Shown piece by piece: positions 26,675 through 34,877 of a stretch of 64,000 nucleotides of DNA. Every line of letters begins with the position of its first letter. The first letter of the stretch is position 1. The translations under genes were made by a program, and so were the position numbers. The stretch lies in NCBI RefSeq assembly GCF_013359755.1, contig NZ_JABMCJ010000078.1, positions 124,001-188,000 of the forward strand. The letters are read 5' to 3'. The notes beneath the pieces were generated by a model. It saw only the letters and a list, made by a program, of their open reading frames with translations, did no database searches and was not told the origin of the DNA. Source of the stretch: Tardiphaga robiniae. GTDB taxonomy: Bacteria > Pseudomonadota > Alphaproteobacteria > Rhizobiales > Xanthobacteraceae.

Positions 26675-26690
26675 TGTGAACCACATCACA
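26675..26690 (-). promoter_or_regulatory. Perfect CRP-like operator upstream of the 45-aa membrane protein gene
   Basis: TGTGA-ACCACA-TCACA matches the CRP consensus in both half-sites. It overlaps the last codon of the Crp-type regulator gene. A -10-like CATTAG (minus strand, about 26653-26648) lies 32 bp from its centre, again near the class II activator position, mirroring the arrangement upstream of the 90-aa gene. Confidence 0.7.
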
Positions 26691-27429
26691 CCTTGAGCGG
26701 GCTCCCCGGCTCATCGAGGGTCGCGGGCTCGGCTTCGGCAACAGCCGCTAGCGCCTTCGGCTTAAGGACGGCGATACTGCCCGGCTCAAGACGGATCCAC
26801 CCTTTCAAGGACCAGGCACGAAGTTGCTTGTTGATGCTTTCTCTGGTCACTCCGACCATCTCACCGATCTCTTGTTGAGTCACGAGAAACGGACGACCGA
26901 CGTCAGCAGGCTCGTGTTTCGCGGCCAAGCCGATCAGCAGGTTCGCCAGCCGCGCAGGTAGATCCTGTAAAATGACATGCTCGACTTGCTCACTTGTCCA
27001 ACGCAGACGGGCGCAAAGCAAGTGAATGAACTTCACGGCCAGCGCCGGTTGGGATTCGATAAATGGAAAGAAGTCGCGCCGATCGATCACAATAAGCTCG
27101 CAATTGGTGTGAGCGATCGCATCGGCCGTTCGCGAAAGCCCATCGAGCAAGGCGATCTCCCCGAATATCTCACCTTTCGTCACAAGATTAAGGATAGCAC
27201 TGCGTCCCTCAGATGAGGCGACGCTCATCTTGACAGCGCCGCTCACCACGACGAAGAGACTATTGCCGGGATCTCCTCTCACAAAGACGGTCGCCCCGCG
27301 TTTGAACTTTCGGAAGCTCGCATACTGGCATAGTTGATCTAATGCCTTGGCGTCGAGATCAATGAAAAATGGATGACTGCGTAGTATCGACAATCGGGGA
27401 TTGATCTGAGAAACGCCTCGCGCCATCAC
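26686..27429 (-). CDS. Crp/Fnr-family transcriptional regulator
   Basis: This 247-aa protein has an N-terminal cyclic-nucleotide-binding barrel. The phosphate-binding cassette reads FGEIALLDGLSRTADA, keeping the Glu and Arg-Thr residues expected for real cAMP/cGMP binding. The C-terminal helix-turn-helix has recognition helix GVTRESINKQL, with R-E at the positions that read TGTGA in E. coli CRP. There is no N-terminal Fnr cysteine cluster. The start is GTG 27429 (GGAG at eight bases) or the adjacent ATG 27426. CRP-consensus sites flank the gene, so it probably controls the two small genes next to it and may take its signal from the cyclase at 17441. Confidence 0.88.
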   Translation of the reverse strand: MMARGVSQINPRLSILRSHPFFIDLDAKALDQLCQYASFRKFKRGATVFVRGDPGNSLFVVVSGAVKMSVASSEGRSAILNLVTKGEIFGEIALLDGLSRTADAIAHTNCELIVIDRRDFFPFIESQPALAVKFIHLLCARLRWTSEQVEHVILQDLPARLANLLIGLAAKHEPADVGRPFLVTQQEIGEMVGVTRESINKQLRAWSLKGWIRLEPGSIAVLKPKALAAVAEAEPATLDEPGSPLKV

Positions 27430-27629
27430 AAGTGCTGCTCCATGCCAGAAATATTCAAAACAAGGCTAGACACATTGGTAGTGTGACGAAGCCCCTCTCA
27501 AGAGTCATAGCCTGCCATGAAGACTTTAAGAAGTGACGCAGGATTTATCGCGAATAATGGCAGAAAACGACGAGGAGTTTTGCACTGACACCAATGATTT
27601 CTTTGCGCCCAGAAGCTGCCATTCGAAGT

Positions 27630-27760
27630 CAGCCGGCGAACTGTATAAGAAATGCGTATTTCTTATACAGTTCGCGCTTCGGATATCTTCTTGTTTCTTT
27701 CTTATACAGCCGGCTGCACGCCCAAGGATTGGATAGAAAAATGCAGTTTCTTATGCAGTT
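27630..27760. repeat. Palindromic array of CTGTATAAGAAA motifs
   Basis: An 18-bp perfect inverted repeat (27636-27653 and 27658-27675, loop GCGT) is followed by further copies of its core: TTTCTTATACAG at 27698-27709, which also carries a CCGGCTG flank mirroring CAGCCGG at 27630-27636, and TTTCTTATGCAGTT at 27747-27760 with one change. The multiple oriented copies resemble binding sites of a recombinase or partition/replication protein. The array lies at the left border of the decayed mobile region. Short ORFs through it look spurious. Confidence 0.6.
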
Positions 27761-27799
27761 GACCAACGGAAAGCAGCTCTCACGCCAGATATCTAGAAC

Positions 27800-28102
27800 T
27801 TAGGCCGGGCGTAGCTGGCTGTTGTAAAGCCTCAGTGTAAATGTATGCTCGACTTGCTTCTCGGAATCTCCGCCGACCACCATGTTGTCCGGCACCTTGC
27901 CGTATCCCCACTCCCACAGAAGCTTGCCCCACTTGTCGTCGCCCTGGAGGGCTTGGAGCAGGCCGACGATGATGGTCGTCTGTAAGGGCTTCTTATCGTT
28001 ATCGACTGCTTTCTTGATGGTGCCCGCAATGGCGGGCGGCAGTAGTTCTTCGCCTTCGAGTATCCGGCGAATCTGGGGCTGGAAAACTAAAGATGCAGCC
28101 GT
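27800..28102 (-). pseudogene. C-terminal fragment of a phage-type (terminase small-subunit-like) protein
   Basis: On the minus strand a frame without a start codon runs 100 codons to a TAA at 27800-27802. It reads like real protein: IRRILEGEELLPPAIAGTIK, then a helical segment, then WGKLLWEWGYGKVPDNM and a polar tail. The AYGKxP-like ending recalls phage homeodomain or terminase small-subunit-type proteins; that assignment is tentative. No start codon or ribosome-binding site precedes it, and a stop lies immediately upstream, so this is a 5'-truncated remnant. Confidence 0.4.
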
Positions 28103-28948
28103 TTAAGAAGCCGCCTTCCGTTGCCAAGCCGGCGCTATACACGCGCAAAATATGAATAGCTGAAGCACTCCGATTTCTTTGAACTTGGCGCTCGCTGTCA
28201 AGGGCTGTAGCGCCTAACATAATGCGACGCTGGAAACGGGATGCCGACCCGATCACGATGTCGCTGAAACACCGCATGTTGAAAAGTGGGGCGTTGTCGA
28301 GGAGCACCGGCGGAGAGCCAGCGGTGGCGCTCTGGCGCGAGGATGCCGAGCGATGCACGACTCCTGAATGAAGTTATCCGGAAGGCCTGACCCACAACGT
28401 GTGAATTCGGCACGCAGACTCTATGCGTTCGCGGCTACCAACGCGACAGGAGCATAGATCCGATCGCCGACGTCCGCCCAAGCGTCACACGCTTATTTGG
28501 CGAATATTCGACAGATTTTATGATAGGCACGTAAGCGATTGAAATCATTGGCGCTCCGTAAGGAATTGCGTGATCTTAATTAGATCAAGCACTTAGCTGA
28601 ATTGTTGGGACATTGCGGCACCATTGATCTGCAATGTGTTTTGGGCCTCTGTCCCAAATGCATTTGGCCAATAGACTAGCCTAGCATCGCTTGAAACAAC
28701 TTCTGCCGTACAGCAGGCCGATCGTTTTACCCCGCACCCCATCTGGAAGGGCCGTCGAGCGTCGAAGGTTGAAAAATCAGTTCGCACAGCAGCATAACAT
28801 CAATCGACCGATACGAAGCAGCACCCCCTGCGACTGAATATTTTGCACCAGATTTTGGCGAGGCTTGTTGCAAGCACAGCGCCAAGAACATAGTTACTCA
28901 CGGGCTAGGAATGAATCGACCGAGAATCGATCGCAACCATGTAGGCAT
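28103..28948. other. Stretch without a supported gene
   Basis: This stretch of about 850 bp contains only short, unconvincing frames on both strands and has lower GC in its second half. A minus-strand frame near 28593-28787 resembles the spurious ORFs common in non-coding DNA of Bradyrhizobiaceae. I see no tRNA, transposase or CRISPR repeat in it. Confidence 0.5.
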
Positions 28949-29263
28949 GTATGCCCCGAGAACGTGCCCGCGCAGCCGGATGGCAAGCCCGCGAGCGTGG
29001 TAGGCGACAGTGATCTTTTCGCGGCGTTTCAGGCATAGGGCGAGCTTAACGCGGTCAAGACTTGGCAGGAAAGGGCGTTTGCCGGCGCGATGACGACGAA
29101 GGGTTTCGAGAAGGTGCGGCATTTGAGCGGGCAACGATACTTGCATCTGAAATTGAAGCACGTGCCGCAGATGCCGAATCGCGATCGGCCGGCAGGCGAT
29201 GCGCCGGTCGATGACGACGTGCCTTTCGAACAGCTGTCACACCCCCCTCGACGCCCGCATTAA
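28949..29263 (+). pseudogene. C-terminal remnant of a phage/plasmid primase-helicase
   Basis: The plus-strand frame reads VVGDSDLFAAFQA, then TAG at 29036-29038, then GELNAVKTWQERAFAGAM, TTKGFEKVRHLSGQRYLHLK and an acidic DDDVPFEQL end, to TAA at 29261. The pattern (a DL-x-AA-x-x-W helix, then RxFGxxMxxxGFxKxR and a wing) is that of the winged-helix C-terminus of D5/P4-type replicative primase-helicases. The in-frame TAG falls where family members often have Trp. The catalytic domains are absent, so it is a decayed fragment. It lies directly next to an iteron-like repeat, as expected of a replication module. Confidence 0.5.
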
Positions 29264-29314
29264 TCCGCTTCTTGCTTGTTTTGCGGCCGGTTGAGGCGAT
29301 TTGCGGCGCGCGGG

Positions 29315-29607
29315 GCATGTAGGCATGTAGGGTCCATGTAGGGATTTTCGTTCGCCTACATGCCGAAATTCACTAGGCAGCACAGAAGCTTATCGAGGAT
29401 CATGTAGGGCATGTAGGGTTTTTCCCGCGCACACGTATGCAAATTTGAAAACAGGAGCTTTTCACCCTCTTTCTAATTTTTCCATACGTAATACGACCCT
29501 TAACCCTACATACCCTACATAAATTCATGTAAGTAATTGAATAGATTTAACAAAAACGGCATGTAGGCGAACGAAAATCCCTACATGGACCCTACATGCC
29601 TACATGC
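29315..29607. repeat. Nested inverted-repeat array of CATGTAGG octamers, candidate replication origin
   Basis: The outer arms 29315-29365 and 29557-29607 are perfect 51-bp inverted copies. Inside lie inner arms 29402-29420 and 29502-29520 (19 bp, one mismatch). Each arm is made of CATGTAGG octamers: forward at 29316, 29324, 29335, 29401, 29410 and 29560; reverse at 29355, 29580, 29591 and 29599; plus degenerate copies near 29505, 29514 and 29526. The inner 80 bp are AT-rich. Iterons plus an AT-rich core next to a primase remnant fit a phage or plasmid origin; a giant transcription hairpin or recombination site is the alternative. Confidence 0.65.
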
Positions 29608-30526
29608 TCGGAACAGTTCAGGGGTTTGAAGCGATCAAAAAAATATCGCCTTGAAAAGCTGGTTTGCTGGGCGCTGCGCGACGAGTTGCCGAAAGGCCGC
29701 CCGGCGTCTGACGATCGCGGCCGCGTGATCGTCAAACGGTTTGATCGTCGCCCGATGTCGATCGCGACCGGCGCGCGGCCTGAGATTGATACGCTCGGAT
29801 ATGTGCCCGGCGCGCCGCACGAGGGTGCCGAGCGCGTTGCTGATACCGTCGCGCGCCTCTGACGGTCGCGCGCTTTGAAGGCATCCACGACGCGCGCAAG
29901 CTTATACGCGATATGTTGCCGGTTATCGAGGTCGCGACGCTGCGCGAGATCGCAGCCGTTACGCCTAACCCGCAGGCGCTCGTCATGTCGTGCGACATCG
30001 GCAACCGCCGGCCGGGCTGGGATTTCGCGCCGCGCTGCTCGTCAGCGCAAGCGCCGCATCGTGACGGCCGGGGCGCGCTGCGCTCTCGGCCTGTCGTCGA
30101 GGGCGTCGACGATGCCGGCGCGCTCGTCGAGTTGAAGCCGAACTGCGGCAAGGCCGCAATGAAGCGCGGGCCGTATGACTTGCACCGCGAACCGCGTCAG
30201 CCGCTCAACTGGCGCGCCGGGTCACCGCTCTCGATCAGCGCGGCGCGCGCTGAATACTTCGCATGGCAAGACGCACTCGTGCGGCTCGTCGCTATGCTGC
30301 GCGGCGCGCTCGTCGAATATGAGCCGGTTGCGCCGACGGCGGTCGCGTTCCCGTGGATCGACGGGCAACCGACTTCGCGCGTGCTATCTGACGGTTTTCC
30401 CGATGGTCTGTTGACGGTGTCGCTCGGCCTCGGCCGACTCGCCCGGCGACTCCGCGGTCGTATGAAACCAATCTTGAGGTTGAAGCTCGGCGCGCAAATG
30501 AATTATCAGCGCGCTCGAATTCGTAA
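29596..30526 (+). pseudogene. Phage-type hypothetical gene broken by two apparent frameshifts
   Basis: Three successive frames make one protein-like reading. The first, from ATG 29596 (inside the octamer repeat), reads RLEKLVCWALRDELPKGRP and runs to TGA near 29860. The second reads TVARFEGIHDARKLIRDMLP and continues past ARAEYFAWQDALVRLVAMLR to about 30400. The third, one base shifted, reads RSYETNLEVEARRANELSAR and ends at TAA 30524-30526. No family is recognised, but the helical, Arg-rich style suits small phage-island proteins. The annotation as one broken gene is inferred from coding-like amino-acid content switching frame; two or three separate small genes are possible. Confidence 0.45.
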
Positions 30527-31045
30527 CATCAAATCAGTGAGAGGGTACGTTTACGGTGAACGGGTCATGCGGCTAGAGATCGATCCGTCGGATACGCTGA
30601 GGCGGGGCAAGGGGCTTGATAGATCGGTGCGCGATGATTGCGCGCGGTCTTGCCGCCCGCGCCGCTTTGCCTGCGCCCCTCCTAGCCTCGCCGATCGCCG
30701 CTCCCCGCATGGGACAAAGGGTCCTTCCCAAGGGTGGGGGGCGCGCGCAGCCGCCGCAGCCCGAACTTTTTCCAGTTTTGCAGTTCGAAAACCACGGTTG
30801 ACCGAGTTGACGCAATCGCAGATCGGTTGACGCTTCCAATGCCCCCTTGCGACACGTCTGAGCGGAGCGGCGTGATTTGTCCCACGCAATCGAGTATCCG
30901 CGTCCCGCGCACCCGAATCTTACATGGGCCGGGGACACGTTCTGTCGAGCGGCCATCGATCGGTCGGCCCAACCCACGGGCACTCGCCCCCTTTGCCGTC
31001 AGGCGCACATCTGCCATACTTCGCTCGTCAGGTGGGGGATAGTTG
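30527..31045. other. Stretch without a supported gene
   Basis: About 520 bp with very GC-rich segments and only weak frames, such as a 55-residue plus-strand reading from ATG 30637 to TGA near 30800 ending in LFPVLQFENHG. That reading could be another truncated phage-type gene but has no supporting ribosome-binding site. The last 25 bp carry the GGTGGGGG ribosome-binding site of the AIPR gene. Confidence 0.4.
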
Positions 31046-32806
31046 ATGTATGAACTTATTAAAAAACAAATTGCGTCCGATTATTTTCAAGCACGATTTG
31101 CCAACGACGGACAACGCTTTGTAGCTTGGTATCTGCGTAATATCCTTTTCCGGGACATGAACGAAACGCGCGACGATATCACGGACGGTAGCAACGATAA
31201 GCAGATCGACGCGATCGTCATCGATAATGAGAAAGCCCTTGTTCACATCGTACAAGGCAAGTTTATTCAAGGTCAGACCGTCGATGCGGAGCCTTTGCGC
31301 GAGGTACTTTCCTCATGGCTTCAGCTTAAAGATTTAGCTCGCCTCCAAAATGTAGCAAACCCGAAACTTCAGCGTAAGCTCTCGGAATTAGCGGCCGCAC
31401 TTGATGAGGATTACGAAGTTTCGTTCGAACTGATTGTGACAGGTTCGCTGACGGACGCCGCGATGCACGACCTAGATACATTTCAGAAAGAGCTTGCTCG
31501 ATTAAATGAAACTGAAGACTTTGATGCAGCTATTCACGTCATCGACAACGACGAACTTCGGCGGCGGTACGAATACGCCATTGAGACCGACAACCCGAGT
31601 ATCAATTACACCCTTCAGTTGGAAGGCAGTAAGTACATGTATCACGAGGTGGCGGGAACGCCGGTCGTGATCGCTGCCGTTCCGCTTAAGGAGTGTGTGA
31701 AGCTCCCCGGTATCAAGGATGGAAGTCTATTTCAAAAAAATGTGCGACAAAGCTTGGGGTCGAGCAATGCTGTGAATAAGGGCATTCGCAGCACCATACT
31801 CGGCGACAAACGATCAGACTTCTTTTTCTTTCACAATGGCGTAACGGCGTTGTGCAATAAGATGACACTCGAGGGCCACACTTTGTCGTTACGCGGTCTT
31901 AGCGTTGTGAATGGATGCCAGTCTCTTAACACGATACTTTCTTGCAGTGAGACTGTGAAAAAGCATGACGACGCCTTTATTCTTTTCCGCTTCTATGAAA
32001 TTCCGCAGCGAGACCGTGCGGACAAGATTTCAATTTCGACAAATTCTCAGAGTGCGGTGAAGGCGCGAGATTTACGAAGCAACGACAAACGCGTGCTCGC
32101 GATCAAAAAAGCTTACGAGCTTCGATATCCCAATGGTGCTTTCATTTGTAAGCGGGGGGAAACGGCAACGCCCGAGAAGGACGAGACCTTAGTTGTCGAT
32201 CTTTCCGGCTTCGCAAAGAACCTGATTGCTTGGCATTCGCAGCGGCCCAATCTCTCTTACGGAGAGACGAAGATCTTCGACAAATACTTTGAGACGCTTT
32301 TCAAGAACAAGGACTACGCACCTGAGAACGTCCTAGCGCTCACCACGTGGATGAACGCCGTAATGGTGACCTGGGTCAATTCAAACCCGCTCGGTTTGAA
32401 CGAAACCTTGCTCGCCATGAAGGCATACGCTCCGTACCATCACCTCTATGCCATAGGTATGTGTTTTTCGATCATGAATAACCATGCCGAACGTGTTCCC
32501 ATCCCTAGTAAGGCGTATGATGTAGCTGCCTCCCAAGGCATGGTGAGTGAAATCGTGAAGATCGCGGGCGTCAGTCTCAATATGGCTCTCGAAGCCGCCG
32601 CCAACGAACCGCAGCCCGCTAATCGTGTATTCAGTCCACAAAACTGGGTAAAAACGAAAACCTGCCTTGCCGGCATCAATGGAGCGATTCGTAACTACTC
32701 CAATATGCTTCAACTGATGCCAGGAGGGGCCGATATCAAGAAGAAGTTAGCCGAGGCCACGCAACTTAAGCCTGAGGATTTCGAGTATCGTTGGTCTGCA
32801 GACTAG
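31046..32806 (+). CDS. AIPR-family abortive phage infection protein
   Basis: This is a 586-aa protein. The AIPR core is clear: FFFFHNGVTALCNKMTLEGH followed by LSVVNGCQSLNTILSC near residues 265-305, then ISISTNSQSAVKARDLRSND. The N-terminal 120 residues (DGSNDKQIDAIVIDNEKALV ... IVQGKF) resemble a Mrr/PD-(D/E)XK-like nuclease half. AIPR proteins are linked to abortive infection and to restriction-like defence. I chose ATG 31046 after GGTGGGGG; TTG 31043 is adjacent. Base composition is lower in GC than the metabolic genes, and it stands alone beside the decayed mobile region, so it was probably acquired as cargo. Confidence 0.85.
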   Translation: MYELIKKQIASDYFQARFANDGQRFVAWYLRNILFRDMNETRDDITDGSNDKQIDAIVIDNEKALVHIVQGKFIQGQTVDAEPLREVLSSWLQLKDLARLQNVANPKLQRKLSELAAALDEDYEVSFELIVTGSLTDAAMHDLDTFQKELARLNETEDFDAAIHVIDNDELRRRYEYAIETDNPSINYTLQLEGSKYMYHEVAGTPVVIAAVPLKECVKLPGIKDGSLFQKNVRQSLGSSNAVNKGIRSTILGDKRSDFFFFHNGVTALCNKMTLEGHTLSLRGLSVVNGCQSLNTILSCSETVKKHDDAFILFRFYEIPQRDRADKISISTNSQSAVKARDLRSNDKRVLAIKKAYELRYPNGAFICKRGETATPEKDETLVVDLSGFAKNLIAWHSQRPNLSYGETKIFDKYFETLFKNKDYAPENVLALTTWMNAVMVTWVNSNPLGLNETLLAMKAYAPYHHLYAIGMCFSIMNNHAERVPIPSKAYDVAASQGMVSEIVKIAGVSLNMALEAAANEPQPANRVFSPQNWVKTKTCLAGINGAIRNYSNMLQLMPGGADIKKKLAEATQLKPEDFEYRWSAD

Positions 32807-33236
32807 GCGCGAGGCGTTTTACAAGGCGTCCTCAAGCATTTGACTCTGTACCTTTCGGCTAGACTTTGGCTTCTTCAATTGCTGTTGCAAACGAGACAAG
32901 CTCGCTGGCCTTCGCGTACGTCATGGGGGAGCCGCACCGATCGTGCGCCCTTCGTGTCATGGTATCCGACATCCCGTCGATAGATGCCAGTACGCAAGTG
33001 GCACTTCCGCTACGTGACCGGCGGCTTGCGAGCAAGCAAGTCATACTCGTCCAGTCGCTGCGCGCGTTGCGTCACCCTCAACACGACCGGTTGCCGAAGG
33101 GGTGATTGCACGGATGAGCCAGCTCAAACCTAAACTGCCTGAAGAATCAAAGAGCGTGCGCCAACGTCCGTTTCGCGTGAGGGGCGGCCATTCCGTTATC
33201 ACTGCCCTGCACCCCGCTGGCCTCATTACGCTGCAA
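32807..33236. other. Stretch without a supported gene
   Basis: About 430 bp between the AIPR gene and the convergent membrane-protein gene. Overlapping short frames exist on both strands (for example 32866-33105 and 32859-33044), but none has a recognisable domain or a convincing ribosome-binding site. Confidence 0.5.
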
Positions 33237-33941
33237 TTATGTGGCGAGTTCTTGCGTCGCCAGCGGGCAGCCAAACTTGCATTCAGCAGATCTCGCATGC
33301 GGTTTCGTCGCAACAACCATGATCAACATCATGACCCCTGCGACCACAACACCCGGCCAGACTAGGTCCGGCTCCGGCAGCGGAGGCGACTCCCGATCGC
33401 TGGGAGAAAACCGGCGATGTAGGATTCGCGCGAGGAAGCAAATGGCGACGGCCAGGTACGCGAATGTCACATAGGACAGGAAAGTTGGCCAATTTGGACC
33501 AGGCAACGGTCCAAGGCTCCATGGGATCTTCAGGCGGTGGCCCATCCAATCACGAAGGAACTCGCCGACAATATCTCCGTCCCACTCCAACCGTTCGCCG
33601 TAAAATATTGAGATGGCATAGAGGACATTGGCGCCCGCCCAGCATATTAAAAGCGTGACCATCCACATTCGAGCGACTTGCTGATAGTTGCCCCTGGCGC
33701 GCTTGATAATCACAATCACGATGCCGGCGGTCGCAGAGCCGGCGATCAACAGTAGAACGATGGAACTCAACGATAGCAAGGCGGCTACCATATAGTCATC
33801 CGAATTCAAGCCGCCGGCAATTCGCGTCAGCAATACGTATTGCAGCGGGACAATCAGCCAAATCAGCTTCGCAAAAAAATCCTCAACCTTCGCGTTTTCC
33901 ACCACCCAGTAAGCCGGAAAATTCAGCGGCCATTTGCGCAT
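33237..33941 (-). CDS. Integral membrane protein of the giant-protein module
   Basis: This 234-aa protein has about five hydrophobic helices, among them FFAKLIWLIVPLQYVLL, MVAALLSLSSIVLLLI, ATAGIVIVIIKRA, MWMVTLLICWAGANVLYAI, FLSYVTFAYLAVAICFLARI and VVVAGVMMLIMVVAT. A short loop between helices (about residues 115-145) carries WDGDIVGEFLRDW. I recognise no family. Its ATG follows the upstream gene's TAG with no gap, so it is translationally coupled to the secreted protein. It is the last gene of the four-gene minus-strand arm that starts at 39753. Confidence 0.7.
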   Translation of the reverse strand: MRKWPLNFPAYWVVENAKVEDFFAKLIWLIVPLQYVLLTRIAGGLNSDDYMVAALLSLSSIVLLLIAGSATAGIVIVIIKRARGNYQQVARMWMVTLLICWAGANVLYAISIFYGERLEWDGDIVGEFLRDWMGHRLKIPWSLGPLPGPNWPTFLSYVTFAYLAVAICFLARILHRRFSPSDRESPPLPEPDLVWPGVVVAGVMMLIMVVATKPHARSAECKFGCPLATQELAT

Positions 33942-34808
33942 CTATTGTCTCCACGTGACGCGGCGCGCCATATCGACCGTCACCTCCCGCCCTCGCAGTC
34001 GCTTGATCCAGATCGTCGTCGCTTGCGGGCGCCAGCTGATATCCGATTGCGCCAGATCAGACCGCGTCAGCGTCGGCCCGCTGAAGCCAAAACAGGCCAC
34101 CTCCTGGGGATTGTGATAAGCAAATTCTGACGAAAGACCGGCATAGCGGGTTGTCGATGCCTCCGCCTTCGACATAATCGAATAACGGGAAAGCTTACGA
34201 TCCCTTCTGGCCACTCCTTCGAAGCCATAAATACTGTTGAGATCGCCCATAGTCCTGCTGGCGGTACTGATGCAGTTCTGCTGAGCACCGGGAGGATTCT
34301 GTATCTTGAAGTGGAAATAGCGGCCAAACTCCCAAGCGCCGCGCCTGCCGTTGTGATAATCGATATAGTCGTCCACGCTGACCCGTGGACCATCTGGCGA
34401 GATCTCGAGCAGGGCGTTCGGCGAGCATTGGGTTCTGATGGCTGGCCGCCTGATCAAGGCGAGATCGGCTCCATCGATATCAAGCGCCTGGGTTTGGGTA
34501 CGAACATGCCAGACTCCCTCTTCGTTCGCCGGCACCGGGTCGGGAACGTAGTAGAATTTCGCGCCAGGATCGAAAACGTTGATGCCATTGACACGACTGA
34601 TACAGAGATTTGAATCGGGCCCGCAGCCACCCGTTCCCTTCACTTTGGTCTCGCCCGGCGAAAACATGGGGTAAGCGAGATAGAGTCCCCTGCGCCCATC
34701 GCGTGTAAGGCTGCCGCACACCGCCGCATCCTCTAAAGATTGGCCATACGCCGGAACGGCAGCGCCGAGCACGATCAACAGGCACCCAAATTTAGCCGCG
34801 TATTTCAT
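33942..34808 (-). CDS. Secreted uncharacterised protein of the giant-protein module
   Basis: This is a 288-aa protein. It has a classic Sec signal peptide (basic MKYAAKFG, hydrophobic LLIVLGAAVPA, cleavage likely after AYG), so the mature protein is periplasmic or secreted. It has several cysteines (VCGSL, GGCGPDSNLC, RTQCSPN, QNCIS, VACFGF), suggesting disulfides, and is strand-rich, with aromatic stretches such as WEFGRYFHFKIQN. No family is recognised. It sits between the patatin gene and a membrane-protein gene in a co-directional arm and may be a periplasmic partner or immunity-type protein. Confidence 0.68.
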   Translation of the reverse strand: MKYAAKFGCLLIVLGAAVPAYGQSLEDAAVCGSLTRDGRRGLYLAYPMFSPGETKVKGTGGCGPDSNLCISRVNGINVFDPGAKFYYVPDPVPANEEGVWHVRTQTQALDIDGADLALIRRPAIRTQCSPNALLEISPDGPRVSVDDYIDYHNGRRGAWEFGRYFHFKIQNPPGAQQNCISTASRTMGDLNSIYGFEGVARRDRKLSRYSIMSKAEASTTRYAGLSSEFAYHNPQEVACFGFSGPTLTRSDLAQSDISWRPQATTIWIKRLRGREVTVDMARRVTWRQ

Positions 34809-34877
34809 TGCCGCACCCCATTCATTAGTCCAGTGGGAAGGATTTCGAACCCGATGCCGTAAACTCTGCCGTCCAGT

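Noticed and set aside
26484-26741. 85-aa version of the small membrane protein
   Set aside because: The added N-terminus runs through the operator and the Crp stop, and the ribosome-binding site fits ATG 26621.
27533-27736. 67-codon plus-strand frame across the palindromic array
   Set aside because: Its sequence is dictated by the inverted repeats and it lacks a convincing ribosome-binding site.
28593-28787. Minus-strand short frame with a DARRPFQMGCG-like segment
   Set aside because: Resembles recurrent spurious ORFs in intergenic DNA of Bradyrhizobiaceae and has no start signal.
29315-29607. CRISPR array as an explanation of the CATGTAGG repeats
   Set aside because: The repeats are 8 bp, in both orientations and irregularly spaced, with no regular spacers or cas genes.
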